From Mycolicibacterium grossiae (GTDB taxonomy: Bacteria; Actinomycetota; Actinomycetes; Mycobacteriales; Mycobacteriaceae): a DNA stretch of 64,000 nt. Below, piece by piece: positions 8,233 through 16,113 of this stretch. Position 1 is the first letter of the stretch. The number at the start of each line of letters is the position of its first letter. Location: positions 2,046,001 through 2,110,000 of the forward strand of contig NZ_CP043474.1 of assembly GCF_008329645.1 (NCBI RefSeq), written 5' to 3'. The notes beneath the pieces are model-generated. The model ran no database searches. It was not told the origin of the DNA and worked only from the letters and a program-made list of their open reading frames with translations. The position numbers and the translations under genes are program-made.

Positions 8233-9885
8233 ATGCGAATCCTGGGTATCAACGCCGTCTTCCACGACCCCGCCGCGGCGCTCGTCGTCGACGGCCGGGT
8301 GGTCGCGGCCGCCGAAGAGGAACGGTTCAGCCGGCGCAAGCACGGCAAGCAGGCCGTGCCGTTCTCGACCTGGGAGCTGCCCACCGCGGCGGCGAAGTGG
8401 TGCCTGGAGTACGCCGGCGTCGCCCCGGAGGAGATCGACGCCGTCGGTTACTCCTACGACCCGGCGCTCATGGAGGGCGAGAGCGACGACCTGCCCGGCC
8501 TCGACAACCGCTGGGAATGGGTGCGCACGATGTACGCCCAGCGCGCGCCGGGGTTCCTGGCGACCGCGCTGCCGGGACTGGACCCGGCCGTCGTCCGCCA
8601 CGTCCGCCACCACGTCGCGCACGCCGCGTCCACCGCGCTGGCCGCGCCCGACTCCGACGCCGCGGTGCTGGTGGTCGACGGCCGCGGCGAGCGCACCTCG
8701 ATGCTGGCCGGGGTGTACCGCGACCAGAAGCTCGACGTCCTCGCGACGCAGTCGCTGCCGCACTCGCTGGGCCTGCTGTACGAAGACCTCACCGCTCATC
8801 TGGGGTTCGCGCGTTCCAGCGACGAGTACAAGGTGATGGCGATGGGCTCCTACGGCAAGCCCACCTTCGCCGACGAGCTGCGCAAGCGGGTGTACGCCAC
8901 CGACGACGGCGGGTTCCGCACCGAGCCGATCGACTGGCATGCCTTCGCCCCGCCGCGGCCCGCGGTGCCGGCCGAGGCCGCCACCGACACCGCCCCGGAG
9001 GCGGTGTACGCCGATCTCGCGTGCAGTGTGCAGACCGTCCTGGAGGAGGTGCTGCTGCAGATGGTGGCGTGGCTGCGTCGTCGCGTCGACACCGACCGGC
9101 TGACGCTGGCCGGCGGCGTCGCGCTGAACTGCGTCGCCAACACCAGGATTCACGCCGAGAGCGACTTCGCCCACGTGTGGGTGCAGCCTGCGGCCGGCGA
9201 CTCCGGCACCGCGCTCGGTGCCGCGCTGGCAGTCGCGACCGATCTCGGCGAGACGGTCGCGCCGATGCCGACCGCGCGGCTGGGACGCGAATGGAGCGAC
9301 GACCAGATCGCCCGCGCCCTCGACGACGCGCGGGTGCGCTACGAGCGTCCCGCCGATTTCGCGACGACCGTCGGCGACGCGCTCGCCGACAACAAGCTGG
9401 TGGGGTGGTTCCAGGGCCGCGCGGAATTCGGCCCCCGCGCCCTGGGCAGCCGCTCGCTGCTGGCCGATCCCCGGCAGACGGCGAACCTGGAGCGGCTCAA
9501 CGCCGTCAAGGGCCGCGAGCAGTTCCGCCCCGTCGCACCGATGGTGCTCGCCGACCGTGCGGCCGAGATCTTCAGTCGCGGGCCGATTCCCAGCCCGTAC
9601 ATGCTGTTCGTGCATGACGTCGCCGAGCAGTGGCGCGACCGCATCCCGGCGGTGACCCACGTCGACGGCACGGCCCGCATCCAGACCGTCGACGAGTCAC
9701 ATCCGGCACTGCACGCCACCATCTCCCGGTTCGCCGAGCGCACCGGCGTGCCGGTGGTGGTGAACACCAGCTTCAACACCGCGGGACGGCCGATGGTCGA
9801 CAGCCCCCGCGATGCGCTGGAGTGCCTGGGCAGTTCGCCGATCGACCTGCTCGCCATCGGACCCTTCGTGGTGTGGAAGCCGTGA
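8233..9885 (+). CDS. Carbamoyltransferase (NodU/TobZ family)
   Basis: 550 residues, the usual length. The N-terminal Kae1-like ATPase domain starts with ILGINAVFHDPAAALV and AAEEERFSR and has the metal-binding HHVAHAAS (about 128-135). The C-terminal carbamoyltransferase part has FQGRAEFGPRALGSRSL (about 392-408) and VVNTSFNTAGRPM. The family uses carbamoyl phosphate and ATP to place a carbamoyl group on a hydroxyl, often of a sugar, as in nodulation factors and aminoglycosides. Inside this operon it suggests carbamoylation of a heptose or xylose residue. Its ATG immediately follows the upstream stop, and its stop overlaps the next GTG. Confidence 0.9.
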   Translation: MRILGINAVFHDPAAALVVDGRVVAAAEEERFSRRKHGKQAVPFSTWELPTAAAKWCLEYAGVAPEEIDAVGYSYDPALMEGESDDLPGLDNRWEWVRTMYAQRAPGFLATALPGLDPAVVRHVRHHVAHAASTALAAPDSDAAVLVVDGRGERTSMLAGVYRDQKLDVLATQSLPHSLGLLYEDLTAHLGFARSSDEYKVMAMGSYGKPTFADELRKRVYATDDGGFRTEPIDWHAFAPPRPAVPAEAATDTAPEAVYADLACSVQTVLEEVLLQMVAWLRRRVDTDRLTLAGGVALNCVANTRIHAESDFAHVWVQPAAGDSGTALGAALAVATDLGETVAPMPTARLGREWSDDQIARALDDARVRYERPADFATTVGDALADNKLVGWFQGRAEFGPRALGSRSLLADPRQTANLERLNAVKGREQFRPVAPMVLADRAAEIFSRGPIPSPYMLFVHDVAEQWRDRIPAVTHVDGTARIQTVDESHPALHATISRFAERTGVPVVVNTSFNTAGRPMVDSPRDALECLGSSPIDLLAIGPFVVWKP

Positions 9886-11438
9886 CCGGACCGGCTGATT
9901 CCGGCACGGCCGGCCCCGCGGCGAGCGGAGCCGAGACCGTCGCCGCCGACTGCACCGTGGTCATCCCGACCATCGGCCGGCCGTCGCTGCAGCGTCTGCT
10001 CGACGCTCTCGACGAGGCGACCGGGCCGGCGCCCGCGCAGATCTTCGTCGTCGACGACCGCCCGGTGCCGGAACCGGAACTCGCGGTGGTGTCCCAGTAC
10101 CCGGTGACGGTGCTGCGCAGCGGCGGCCGCGGGCCCGCGGCGGCGCGCAACACCGGCTGGCGGGCCTGTTCCACCCGGTGGGTCGCGTTCGTCGACGACG
10201 ACGTGCTGCCCGGGAGCGACTGGCTGGCCTGCCTCGCGGCCGACCTGGAGGCCGCCGAGGCCGCCGGTGCGGTGGGCTCGCAAGCCCGCCTCGTCGTCCC
10301 CGGCGATACGGCGCGGCCCGCGACGGACGACGAACGTCGCACCCTGCGGCTCGCCGACGCCCGCTGGATCACCGCCGACATGGCCTACCGGCGCGACGCG
10401 CTGGTCGCCGTCGGCGGCTTCGACCACCGTTTCCCCCGCGCCTACCGTGAGGATTCCGACCTCGCCCTGCGCCTGGTGTCGCGGGGCGCGCGCATCGTCG
10501 ACGGGCGGCGTACCAGCACCCATCCGGTCGCAGCGTCGACGCCGCTCAGCAGCGTCCGCGCGCAGATCGGCAACCGCGACAACGCACTCATGCGGCGCAA
10601 GTTCGGTCGCGGCTGGCGCGAGCGCGTCGGGGAGGGCCGCGGGCGGCTGCCCGCGCACGTCGCCACCACCGCGGCCGCGCTCACCGCGGCGGGCACCGCG
10701 CTGGCCCGGCGCCGCACCCCGGCCGCGCTGGCGGCGGCGACGTGGGCGGCGCTGTTCGGCGAGTTCGCCGTCCGCCGCTTCCTCGCCGGGCCGCGGACGC
10801 CCGCGCAGGCCGGCCAGATCGCGCTGACGTCGCTGCTCATCCCGCCCGCCGCGGTGTGGCACCGGCTGGCGGGGGAGTGGATGCACCGCGCGGCAGCCCC
10901 CGAACCGGTGCTCGCCGTGCTGTTCGACCGCGACGACACCATCATCGAGGACGGCCCATTCCTCAACGACCCGAACGGCGTCCGGCCGCGGCCCGGCGCC
11001 GAGCGGGCGCTGCGTGCGCTGCGCGACCGGGGCCTGCTGGTGGCGGTCGTGACCAATCAGTCCGGCGTCGCCCGCGGCCTCATCACCACCGATCAGCTGC
11101 GCGAGGTGAACGCCGAGGTCGACGCCCAGCTCGGCCCGTTCGACAGCTGGCAGGTCTGCGTGCACGACGACGCCGACGGGTGTGAGTGCCGCAAGCCCCG
11201 CCCCGGGATGGTGCTGGCCGCCGCGGCGGCGCTCGGCGTGCCGCCGGAGCGGTGCGTGATGATCGGTGACACCGGTGGTGACGTGAACGCGGGGTTGGCG
11301 GCGGGTGCGGCAGCAGTGCTGGTGCCGACGGCGCGGACCCGGGCCGAGGAGGTCGACGCGGCGAGTGCGCATCCGCGTGCCCGGGTCGCCGACACGATCA
11401 CCGACGCCGTGCACGCCGTCCTGCGGGAGGCGCGATGA
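9882..11438 (+). CDS. Fusion of GT2 glycosyltransferase and GmhB-type heptose-bisphosphate phosphatase
   Basis: 518 residues. Residues about 15-250 form a GT2 domain (VVIPTIGRPS, FVVDDRP, AARNTGW, FVDDDVLPG, GGFDHRF, YREDSDL). Residues about 270-335 are Ala-rich with hydrophobic stretches that could contact membrane. From about 343 a HAD phosphatase follows: FDRDDT with catalytic Asp349/Asp351, VTNQSGVARG, the zinc-loop CxC of GCECRKPRPG, and GDTGGDVNAG. The second half matches GmhB, which removes the 7-phosphate of D-glycero-D-manno-heptose 1,7-bisphosphate. Fusion to a transferase is unusual. GTG 9882 overlaps the previous stop by GTGA. Confidence 0.85.
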   Translation: MTGPADSGTAGPAASGAETVAADCTVVIPTIGRPSLQRLLDALDEATGPAPAQIFVVDDRPVPEPELAVVSQYPVTVLRSGGRGPAAARNTGWRACSTRWVAFVDDDVLPGSDWLACLAADLEAAEAAGAVGSQARLVVPGDTARPATDDERRTLRLADARWITADMAYRRDALVAVGGFDHRFPRAYREDSDLALRLVSRGARIVDGRRTSTHPVAASTPLSSVRAQIGNRDNALMRRKFGRGWRERVGEGRGRLPAHVATTAAALTAAGTALARRRTPAALAAATWAALFGEFAVRRFLAGPRTPAQAGQIALTSLLIPPAAVWHRLAGEWMHRAAAPEPVLAVLFDRDDTIIEDGPFLNDPNGVRPRPGAERALRALRDRGLLVAVVTNQSGVARGLITTDQLREVNAEVDAQLGPFDSWQVCVHDDADGCECRKPRPGMVLAAAAALGVPPERCVMIGDTGGDVNAGLAAGAAAVLVPTARTRAEEVDAASAHPRARVADTITDAVHAVLREAR

Positions 11439-12454
11439 GCACCGCCCTCGTCGCCCGCCTCGACAGCGCCGGCGACGTCCTCATCGCCGGGCCCGCGGTC
11501 CGCGCCGTCGCCGCCACGCACGGCGACGTGGTGTTGCTCGCCGGCCCGCGCGGGCGCGCGGCCGCCGAGATCCTGCCCGGCGTCGCCGAGGTCGTCGAGT
11601 GGCAGGCGCCGTGGGTGGACTTCGACGCGCCGGAGCTGACCGCCGACCACGTCGAGGGACTGCTCAAGCGCTTGGGCGACATCGCGCCCACCCACGCCTA
11701 CGTCCTGACGTCGTTCCACCAGTCGCCGCTGCCGCTGGCGCTGCTGCTGCGGATGGCCGGCGTCGGCTGGATCGGCGCCATCTCCGAGGACTATCCCGGC
11801 ACGCTGCTGGACCTGCGTCACCACGTGCCGTCCGGTGTCGCCGAGCCGCTGCGCGCGCTGTCACTCGTCGAGGCGGGCGGCTGCGCACTGCCACCCGGCG
11901 ACGACGGCACCCTGAGAGTGGCCGTGCCGCAGTGCATCCCGGACGACGTGGTGCCGCTGCTGGGCGCGGGGCCCTACGTCGCCTTCCATCCCGGCGCGGC
12001 GGTCCCGGCCCGTCGCCCGACCGCCGAGCGCAGCGCCCGCATGGTGGGCGCACTCGTCGAGGCCGGGCACCGCGTGGTCGTCACCGGCGGCCCGGACGAG
12101 TGCGATCTCACGGCCCGGGTGGCCGGCACGCACGCCGTCGACCTCGGTGGCCGCACCGATCTGGGGGCCCTGGCCGCGGTGTTTGCCGGCGCCCGCGCGG
12201 TGGTGACCCCCAACACCGGGCCGGCGCACCTCGCCGCCGCCGTGGGCGTGCCGATCGTCTCGCTGTTCGCCCCCGTGGTGCCCGCCTCGCAGTGGGCGCC
12301 CTTCGGCCCGCGGGTGACGATCCTGGGCGACCAGGACGCGCCGTGCCGAGAGACCCGCGCCCGCGACTGTCCCGTCGAGGGCCATCCCTGTTTGGACGGA
12401 ATCACCGATGCCGCCGTCGTTTCCGCGGTGGCGCGGTGGGGAGGAGAATCATGA
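11435..12454 (+). CDS. GT9 glycosyltransferase (heptosyltransferase family), copy 1
   Basis: 339 residues, GT-B fold. N-terminal ARLDSAGDVLIAGPAVRA, the GT9 acceptor-domain start. C-terminal VAFHPGAAVPARR, VTGGPDECDL, and TPNTGPAHLAAAVGVPIVSLFAP (about 255-277), the GT9 signature of ADP-heptose transferases such as WaaC/WaaF. The donor is inferred to be ADP-heptose because GmhA, GmhB and HldE genes lie next to it. No lipopolysaccharide exists in this organism, so the acceptor is unknown. ATGA overlaps on both sides. Confidence 0.88.
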   Translation: MSTALVARLDSAGDVLIAGPAVRAVAATHGDVVLLAGPRGRAAAEILPGVAEVVEWQAPWVDFDAPELTADHVEGLLKRLGDIAPTHAYVLTSFHQSPLPLALLLRMAGVGWIGAISEDYPGTLLDLRHHVPSGVAEPLRALSLVEAGGCALPPGDDGTLRVAVPQCIPDDVVPLLGAGPYVAFHPGAAVPARRPTAERSARMVGALVEAGHRVVVTGGPDECDLTARVAGTHAVDLGGRTDLGALAAVFAGARAVVTPNTGPAHLAAAVGVPIVSLFAPVVPASQWAPFGPRVTILGDQDAPCRETRARDCPVEGHPCLDGITDAAVVSAVARWGGES

Positions 12455-13020
12455 TCGCAACTCACTTCGAGGCACTCCGCGACGCCGTCGGACGCACCGC
12501 CGCGGACGCCGGACGGGTGGACGCCTGGGGTGAACACCTCGCCCGCGTGCTCACGTCCGGCGGCCGACTGCTCGCCTGCGGCAACGGCGGAAGTGCCGCC
12601 GAGGCACAGCATCTCACCGCCGAACTGGTCGGTCGCTTCCGCGACGAGCGCATGCCGCTGTCGGCGATCTCGTTGCACGCCGACACGTCCGCGCTGACGG
12701 CGATCGCCAACGACTACGGCGAGGACGAGATGTTCGCCCGCGGCGTGCGCGCCCACGGCAGGCCGGGCGACGTGCTGGTGGCGCTGTCCACCAGCGGCTC
12801 GAGCCGCAACGTGCTGTCGGCGGTGAAGGCCGCCCACGAGGTCGGCATGACGACCTGGGCGCTCACCGGGCCGGCACCCAACCCGCTCGAAGGCACCTGC
12901 CACGACGCCGTGTGCGTCGACGCGCCGACCACCGCGACGGTGCAGGAGGTGCACCTGCTGCTGGTGCACGCGCTGTGCCTGGCACTCGACGCCCGCCTGG
13001 TGACGGCGGACGCGCCGTGA
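12451..13020 (+). CDS. gmhA: Sedoheptulose-7-phosphate isomerase
   Basis: 189 residues, SIS fold. ACGNGGSAAEAQHLTAE (about 46-62) carries the phosphate loop and zinc-side residues, VALSTSGSS (about 110-118) is the second phosphate-binding loop, and the C-terminal VQEVHLLLVHALC carries the Glu/His metal ligands. It converts sedoheptulose 7-phosphate to D-glycero-D-manno-heptose 7-phosphate, the first committed heptose step. ATG 12451 overlaps the upstream stop (ATGA) and has a GGGGAGGAG ribosome-binding site. A typical GmhA length. Confidence 0.92.
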   Translation: MIATHFEALRDAVGRTAADAGRVDAWGEHLARVLTSGGRLLACGNGGSAAEAQHLTAELVGRFRDERMPLSAISLHADTSALTAIANDYGEDEMFARGVRAHGRPGDVLVALSTSGSSRNVLSAVKAAHEVGMTTWALTGPAPNPLEGTCHDAVCVDAPTTATVQEVHLLLVHALCLALDARLVTADAP

Positions 13021-14414
13021 CCCGGGGACCGCTGGTCGTCGTCGGCGACGCGCTCCTCGACGTCGACCTCGAGGGGTCGGCGACGCGGCTCAGCCCCGAG
13101 GCGCCGGTGCCCGTCGTGGACACCGAGCGGGTGTGGCAGCGTCCCGGCGGTGCGGCACTCGCGGCGCTGCTCGCGGCCCGCCACGCCGACGACGTGGTGC
13201 TGGTCAGCGGCATCGCCGACGACTCGGGTGGCCGCATCCTGCGGCGGCTGCTGTCCGACGCCGGCGTCACCGTCGCGAGCCTGCCGACGAGGGGGTCGAC
13301 GGTCACCAAGACCCGGGTGCGTGCCCGCGGGCAGTCGGTGCTGCGCATCGACCGCGGCGACGCCACGGTGTTGCGGGACCGGTTGCCCGCCGACGTGTCC
13401 GACGCGCTGATGGATGCCCGGGCCATCTGCGTCGCGGACTACGGCCGCGGCGTCACCTCGATTCCCGCGCTGCGCGCGGCGCTGGAATCGGCGGCCGGCC
13501 GCGTGCCGGTGGTGTGGGACCCGCACCCGCGCGGCTGCACGCCGGTCGCGGGATGCGCGCTCGTCACGCCGAACGAGGACGAGGCCAGGCAGCTGTTCGG
13601 CGACGCGTCCCCGGACGCGATGCGGCAGAAGTGGCGGGCCGGTGCGCTGTGCGTCACGGTCGGCCGGCGGGGTGCGCGGGTGTTCGAGCGCGACCAGCCG
13701 CGCCGCCACGTCGAGGTACCCCACGTCGTCGGCACCGCGCCCGCCGACGCGTGCGGAGCCGGGGACCGCTTCGCCGTCGCAGCGGCGGCGGCACTGGCCG
13801 ACGGTGCCGACGCCCACGCGGCGGTGACCGCCGCCGTGGACGCCGCGGCCCGGTTCGTGGTGGCCGGCGGCGCGGCCGCCGTGTCCACCCTCGCCCCCGA
13901 GGACACCGGGTCGAGCGCCGCCGCGGGGGCGACGGGCGCGATGCCGGAGGCCGACGTGGTGGCGTGGGTGCGCGCCCAGCAGGCGAGCGGCCGAACGGTG
14001 GTCGCGACCGGCGGGTGCTTCGACCTGCTGCACACCGGGCACGTCTCGCTGCTGCGGCATGCCCGCCAGCTCGGCGACGCGCTGGTGGTGCTGGTGAACT
14101 CCGACGACTCGGTGCGCGGCCTGAAGGGCCCCGACCGTCCGGTGATGGCCGAGGCGGACCGGGCCCGGGTGCTCGCCGCGCTGGCATGCGTCGACGCCGT
14201 CACGGTGTTCGACGACGCCACTCCCAACCGCGTGCTCGACCTGCTCCGACCCGACGTGTGGGTCAAGGGCGGCGACTACGCGGCCGACGACCTGCCCGAG
14301 GCCGAGGTCGTCCGACGGCACGGTGGCGACGTGGTCATCGTGCCGACCGTCAGCGGTTACTCCTCCTCGCGCCTGATCGCCATGGCGCGCAACGACGAAA
14401 GGTCCTCCTCGTGA
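13017..14414 (+). CDS. hldE: Bifunctional heptose-7-phosphate kinase / heptose-1-phosphate adenylyltransferase
   Basis: 465 residues. The N-terminal PfkB kinase domain has VVVGDALLDVD, RLSPEAPVPVV and QRPGGAA, and ends with the GAGD anion hole in DACGAGDRF (about 243-251). The C-terminal cytidylyltransferase-like domain from about 325 has TGGCFDLLHTGHVSLL with the HxGH motif and VKGGDY. The kinase makes heptose 1,7-bisphosphate; the second domain makes ADP-D-glycero-D-manno-heptose after GmhB dephosphorylation. GTG 13017 overlaps gmhA by four bases. M. tuberculosis instead has gmhA/gmhB/hddA for a GDP-type heptose, so this ADP route differs. Confidence 0.92.
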   Translation: MTRGPLVVVGDALLDVDLEGSATRLSPEAPVPVVDTERVWQRPGGAALAALLAARHADDVVLVSGIADDSGGRILRRLLSDAGVTVASLPTRGSTVTKTRVRARGQSVLRIDRGDATVLRDRLPADVSDALMDARAICVADYGRGVTSIPALRAALESAAGRVPVVWDPHPRGCTPVAGCALVTPNEDEARQLFGDASPDAMRQKWRAGALCVTVGRRGARVFERDQPRRHVEVPHVVGTAPADACGAGDRFAVAAAAALADGADAHAAVTAAVDAAARFVVAGGAAAVSTLAPEDTGSSAAAGATGAMPEADVVAWVRAQQASGRTVVATGGCFDLLHTGHVSLLRHARQLGDALVVLVNSDDSVRGLKGPDRPVMAEADRARVLAALACVDAVTVFDDATPNRVLDLLRPDVWVKGGDYAADDLPEAEVVRRHGGDVVIVPTVSGYSSSRLIAMARNDERSSS

Positions 14415-15160
14415 CGAACGATCCCCAGGCCAACACCCCGACGTTCCCTCCCCGCGACTACACCCCGGCGCCCACGCCGCTGGGCAACGTCCTGATCACC
14501 GGTGGCGCCTCCGGCCTCGGTGCGGCGGCCGTCGACGCCGTCCTCCGCCACGGCGGCACGCCGCTGGTGATCGACCTCAAGGCGCCGGCCGCGGACGTCC
14601 CGCACGAGATCGCCGACCTGTCCGAGACCGAGACCGTCGACGCGGCGGTGCGCAGCCTCGTCGAGCGCGCCGACGGACCGCTGACGGGTGTGTTCACCGC
14701 CGCGGGCACCGACGCGTGCGGCGCACTGGACGACGTGCCCGCCAAGGAGTGGGAGCGGGTCGTCACCGTGAACCTGTTGGGCACCGCCGCGGTGGTGCGC
14801 TCGGCGCTGCCCTTCCTGCGGCAGAGCCACGGACGCGTGGTCACCTGCGCGTCGACGCTCGGCATCAAGGCGGTCGGCGACGCCACCGCGTACTGCGCGT
14901 CGAAGTTCGGCGTCGTCGGGTTCACCAAGGCGCTGGCCGCCGAACTCGCCGGCGAGGTCGGCGTGACGCTGCTGATTCCCGGCGGCATGTACACCGCGTT
15001 CTTCGACGGCCGCACCGACCAGTACAAGCCGCCGCCGGACGCGAAGCTCAACGAGCCGGCCAACGTCGCCGAGGCGGTCGTCTTCGCCCTGTCCCAGCCT
15101 GCCGGATGCGAGATCCGGGAGTTGGTGGTGGCCGCCGCCACGGAATCGTCGTGGCCCTGA
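14411..15160 (+). CDS. Classical SDR oxidoreductase of the heptose operon
   Basis: 249 residues. NAD(P) loop VLITGGASGLG (about 31-41), NLLGTAAVV, Ser in CASTLGIK, and Tyr-x3-Lys in AYCASK. The N-terminal leader of about 25 Pro/Thr-rich residues is poorly conserved-looking. The size and classical fold exclude it as HldD, which is an extended SDR. It may oxidise or reduce a sugar carbon in the glycan pathway; that is inference from position only. GTG 14411 overlaps hldE by GTGA, and its 3' end overlaps the next gene by ten bases. Confidence 0.8.
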   Translation: MTNDPQANTPTFPPRDYTPAPTPLGNVLITGGASGLGAAAVDAVLRHGGTPLVIDLKAPAADVPHEIADLSETETVDAAVRSLVERADGPLTGVFTAAGTDACGALDDVPAKEWERVVTVNLLGTAAVVRSALPFLRQSHGRVVTCASTLGIKAVGDATAYCASKFGVVGFTKALAAELAGEVGVTLLIPGGMYTAFFDGRTDQYKPPPDAKLNEPANVAEAVVFALSQPAGCEIRELVVAAATESSWP

Positions 15161-16113
15161 GTACGGACCTTCCCGCCGGACGCGCCGAGGTGTACGTGCT
15201 GCGGGCCCTCGGTCTGGGGGATCTGCTCACCGGCGTGCCGGCGCTGCGCGGGCTGCGCCGGCACCTGCCGCAGGCCCGCATCGTGCTGGCCACCCCGGCA
15301 CCGCTGCGCGACCTCGCGCTGCTCACCGGCGCGGTCGACGCGGTGGCGCCGGCGGCGGGGTTGGGCGATCTCGACCACCGGCCGCACCGGAGCCCCGACG
15401 TCGCGGTGAACCTGCACGGCCGCGGCCCGCAGAGCCTCGATCATCTGTGCGCGGTGACGCCCGGACGGGTGCTGAGTCACCGGCACCCCGCGCACCCGGA
15501 GGTCGACGGCCCGGACTGGGACGCCGACGTCCACGAGGTCGACCGCTGGTGCCGGCTGCTCGGCTGGTACGGAATCGGTTGCGACGCCGACGATCTGCTG
15601 CTGGCGCGGCCCGAGGGCGGCCCCGACGGTCGCGGCCTGGTCGTCGTGCATCCGGGGGCGGCGGCCGGTTCGCGCCGGTGGCCGGTCGAGCGCTTCGCCG
15701 CCGTCGCGGCGGCGCTGCACGCCGACGGGCACGACGTGGTGCTCACCGGCAACCGTGCCGAGGCGGACCTCACCCACGAGGTGGCGCGCCGGGCCGGCCT
15801 GCCCGCCGCGGCGGTGCTGGCCGGGACGCTCGACGTGCTGGGCCTGGTGGCGCTGATCCACGACTGCCGGCTGGTGGTGTGCGGTGACACCGGCGTCGGT
15901 CACGTCGCCACCGCCACCGGCACGCCGTCGGTGCTGCTGTTCGGGCCGACGTCGCCCGCGCACTGGGGCCCGCGCCGGCCCGGTCGCCACGTCGCCCTGT
16001 GGGCCGGCCGTACCGGCGACCCCCACGCCGGCGACCCCGACCCGGGGTTGCTGGCGCTTTCCACCACGACGGTGCTGGACGCCGTCGACGAAACGTTGAG
16101 GGAGTGCTCGTGA
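15151..16113 (+). CDS. GT9 glycosyltransferase (heptosyltransferase family), copy 2
   Basis: 320 residues. N-terminal LRALGLGDLLTGVPALRGLRR is the typical GT9 opening. C-terminal VVHPGAAAGSRRWPVERFA (about 167-185), LTGNRAEADL, and VCGDTGVGHVATATGTPSVLLFGP are the donor-domain motifs. Only modest similarity to the first GT9 is visible, so the two probably act on different acceptors or in sequence. GTG 15151 overlaps the previous gene by ten bases; a later start would lose the conserved opening. Confidence 0.87.
   Translation: MALSTDLPAGRAEVYVLRALGLGDLLTGVPALRGLRRHLPQARIVLATPAPLRDLALLTGAVDAVAPAAGLGDLDHRPHRSPDVAVNLHGRGPQSLDHLCAVTPGRVLSHRHPAHPEVDGPDWDADVHEVDRWCRLLGWYGIGCDADDLLLARPEGGPDGRGLVVVHPGAAAGSRRWPVERFAAVAAALHADGHDVVLTGNRAEADLTHEVARRAGLPAAAVLAGTLDVLGLVALIHDCRLVVCGDTGVGHVATATGTPSVLLFGPTSPAHWGPRRPGRHVALWAGRTGDPHAGDPDPGLLALSTTTVLDAVDETLRECS

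Noticed and set aside
6271..9660. Very long reverse-strand open frame (over 1100 codons) covering the UXS and carbamoyltransferase genes
   Set aside because: It is antisense to two well-recognised enzymes with intact motifs; long shadow frames are common at this GC content. Only its GT2 neighbour in another frame is real.
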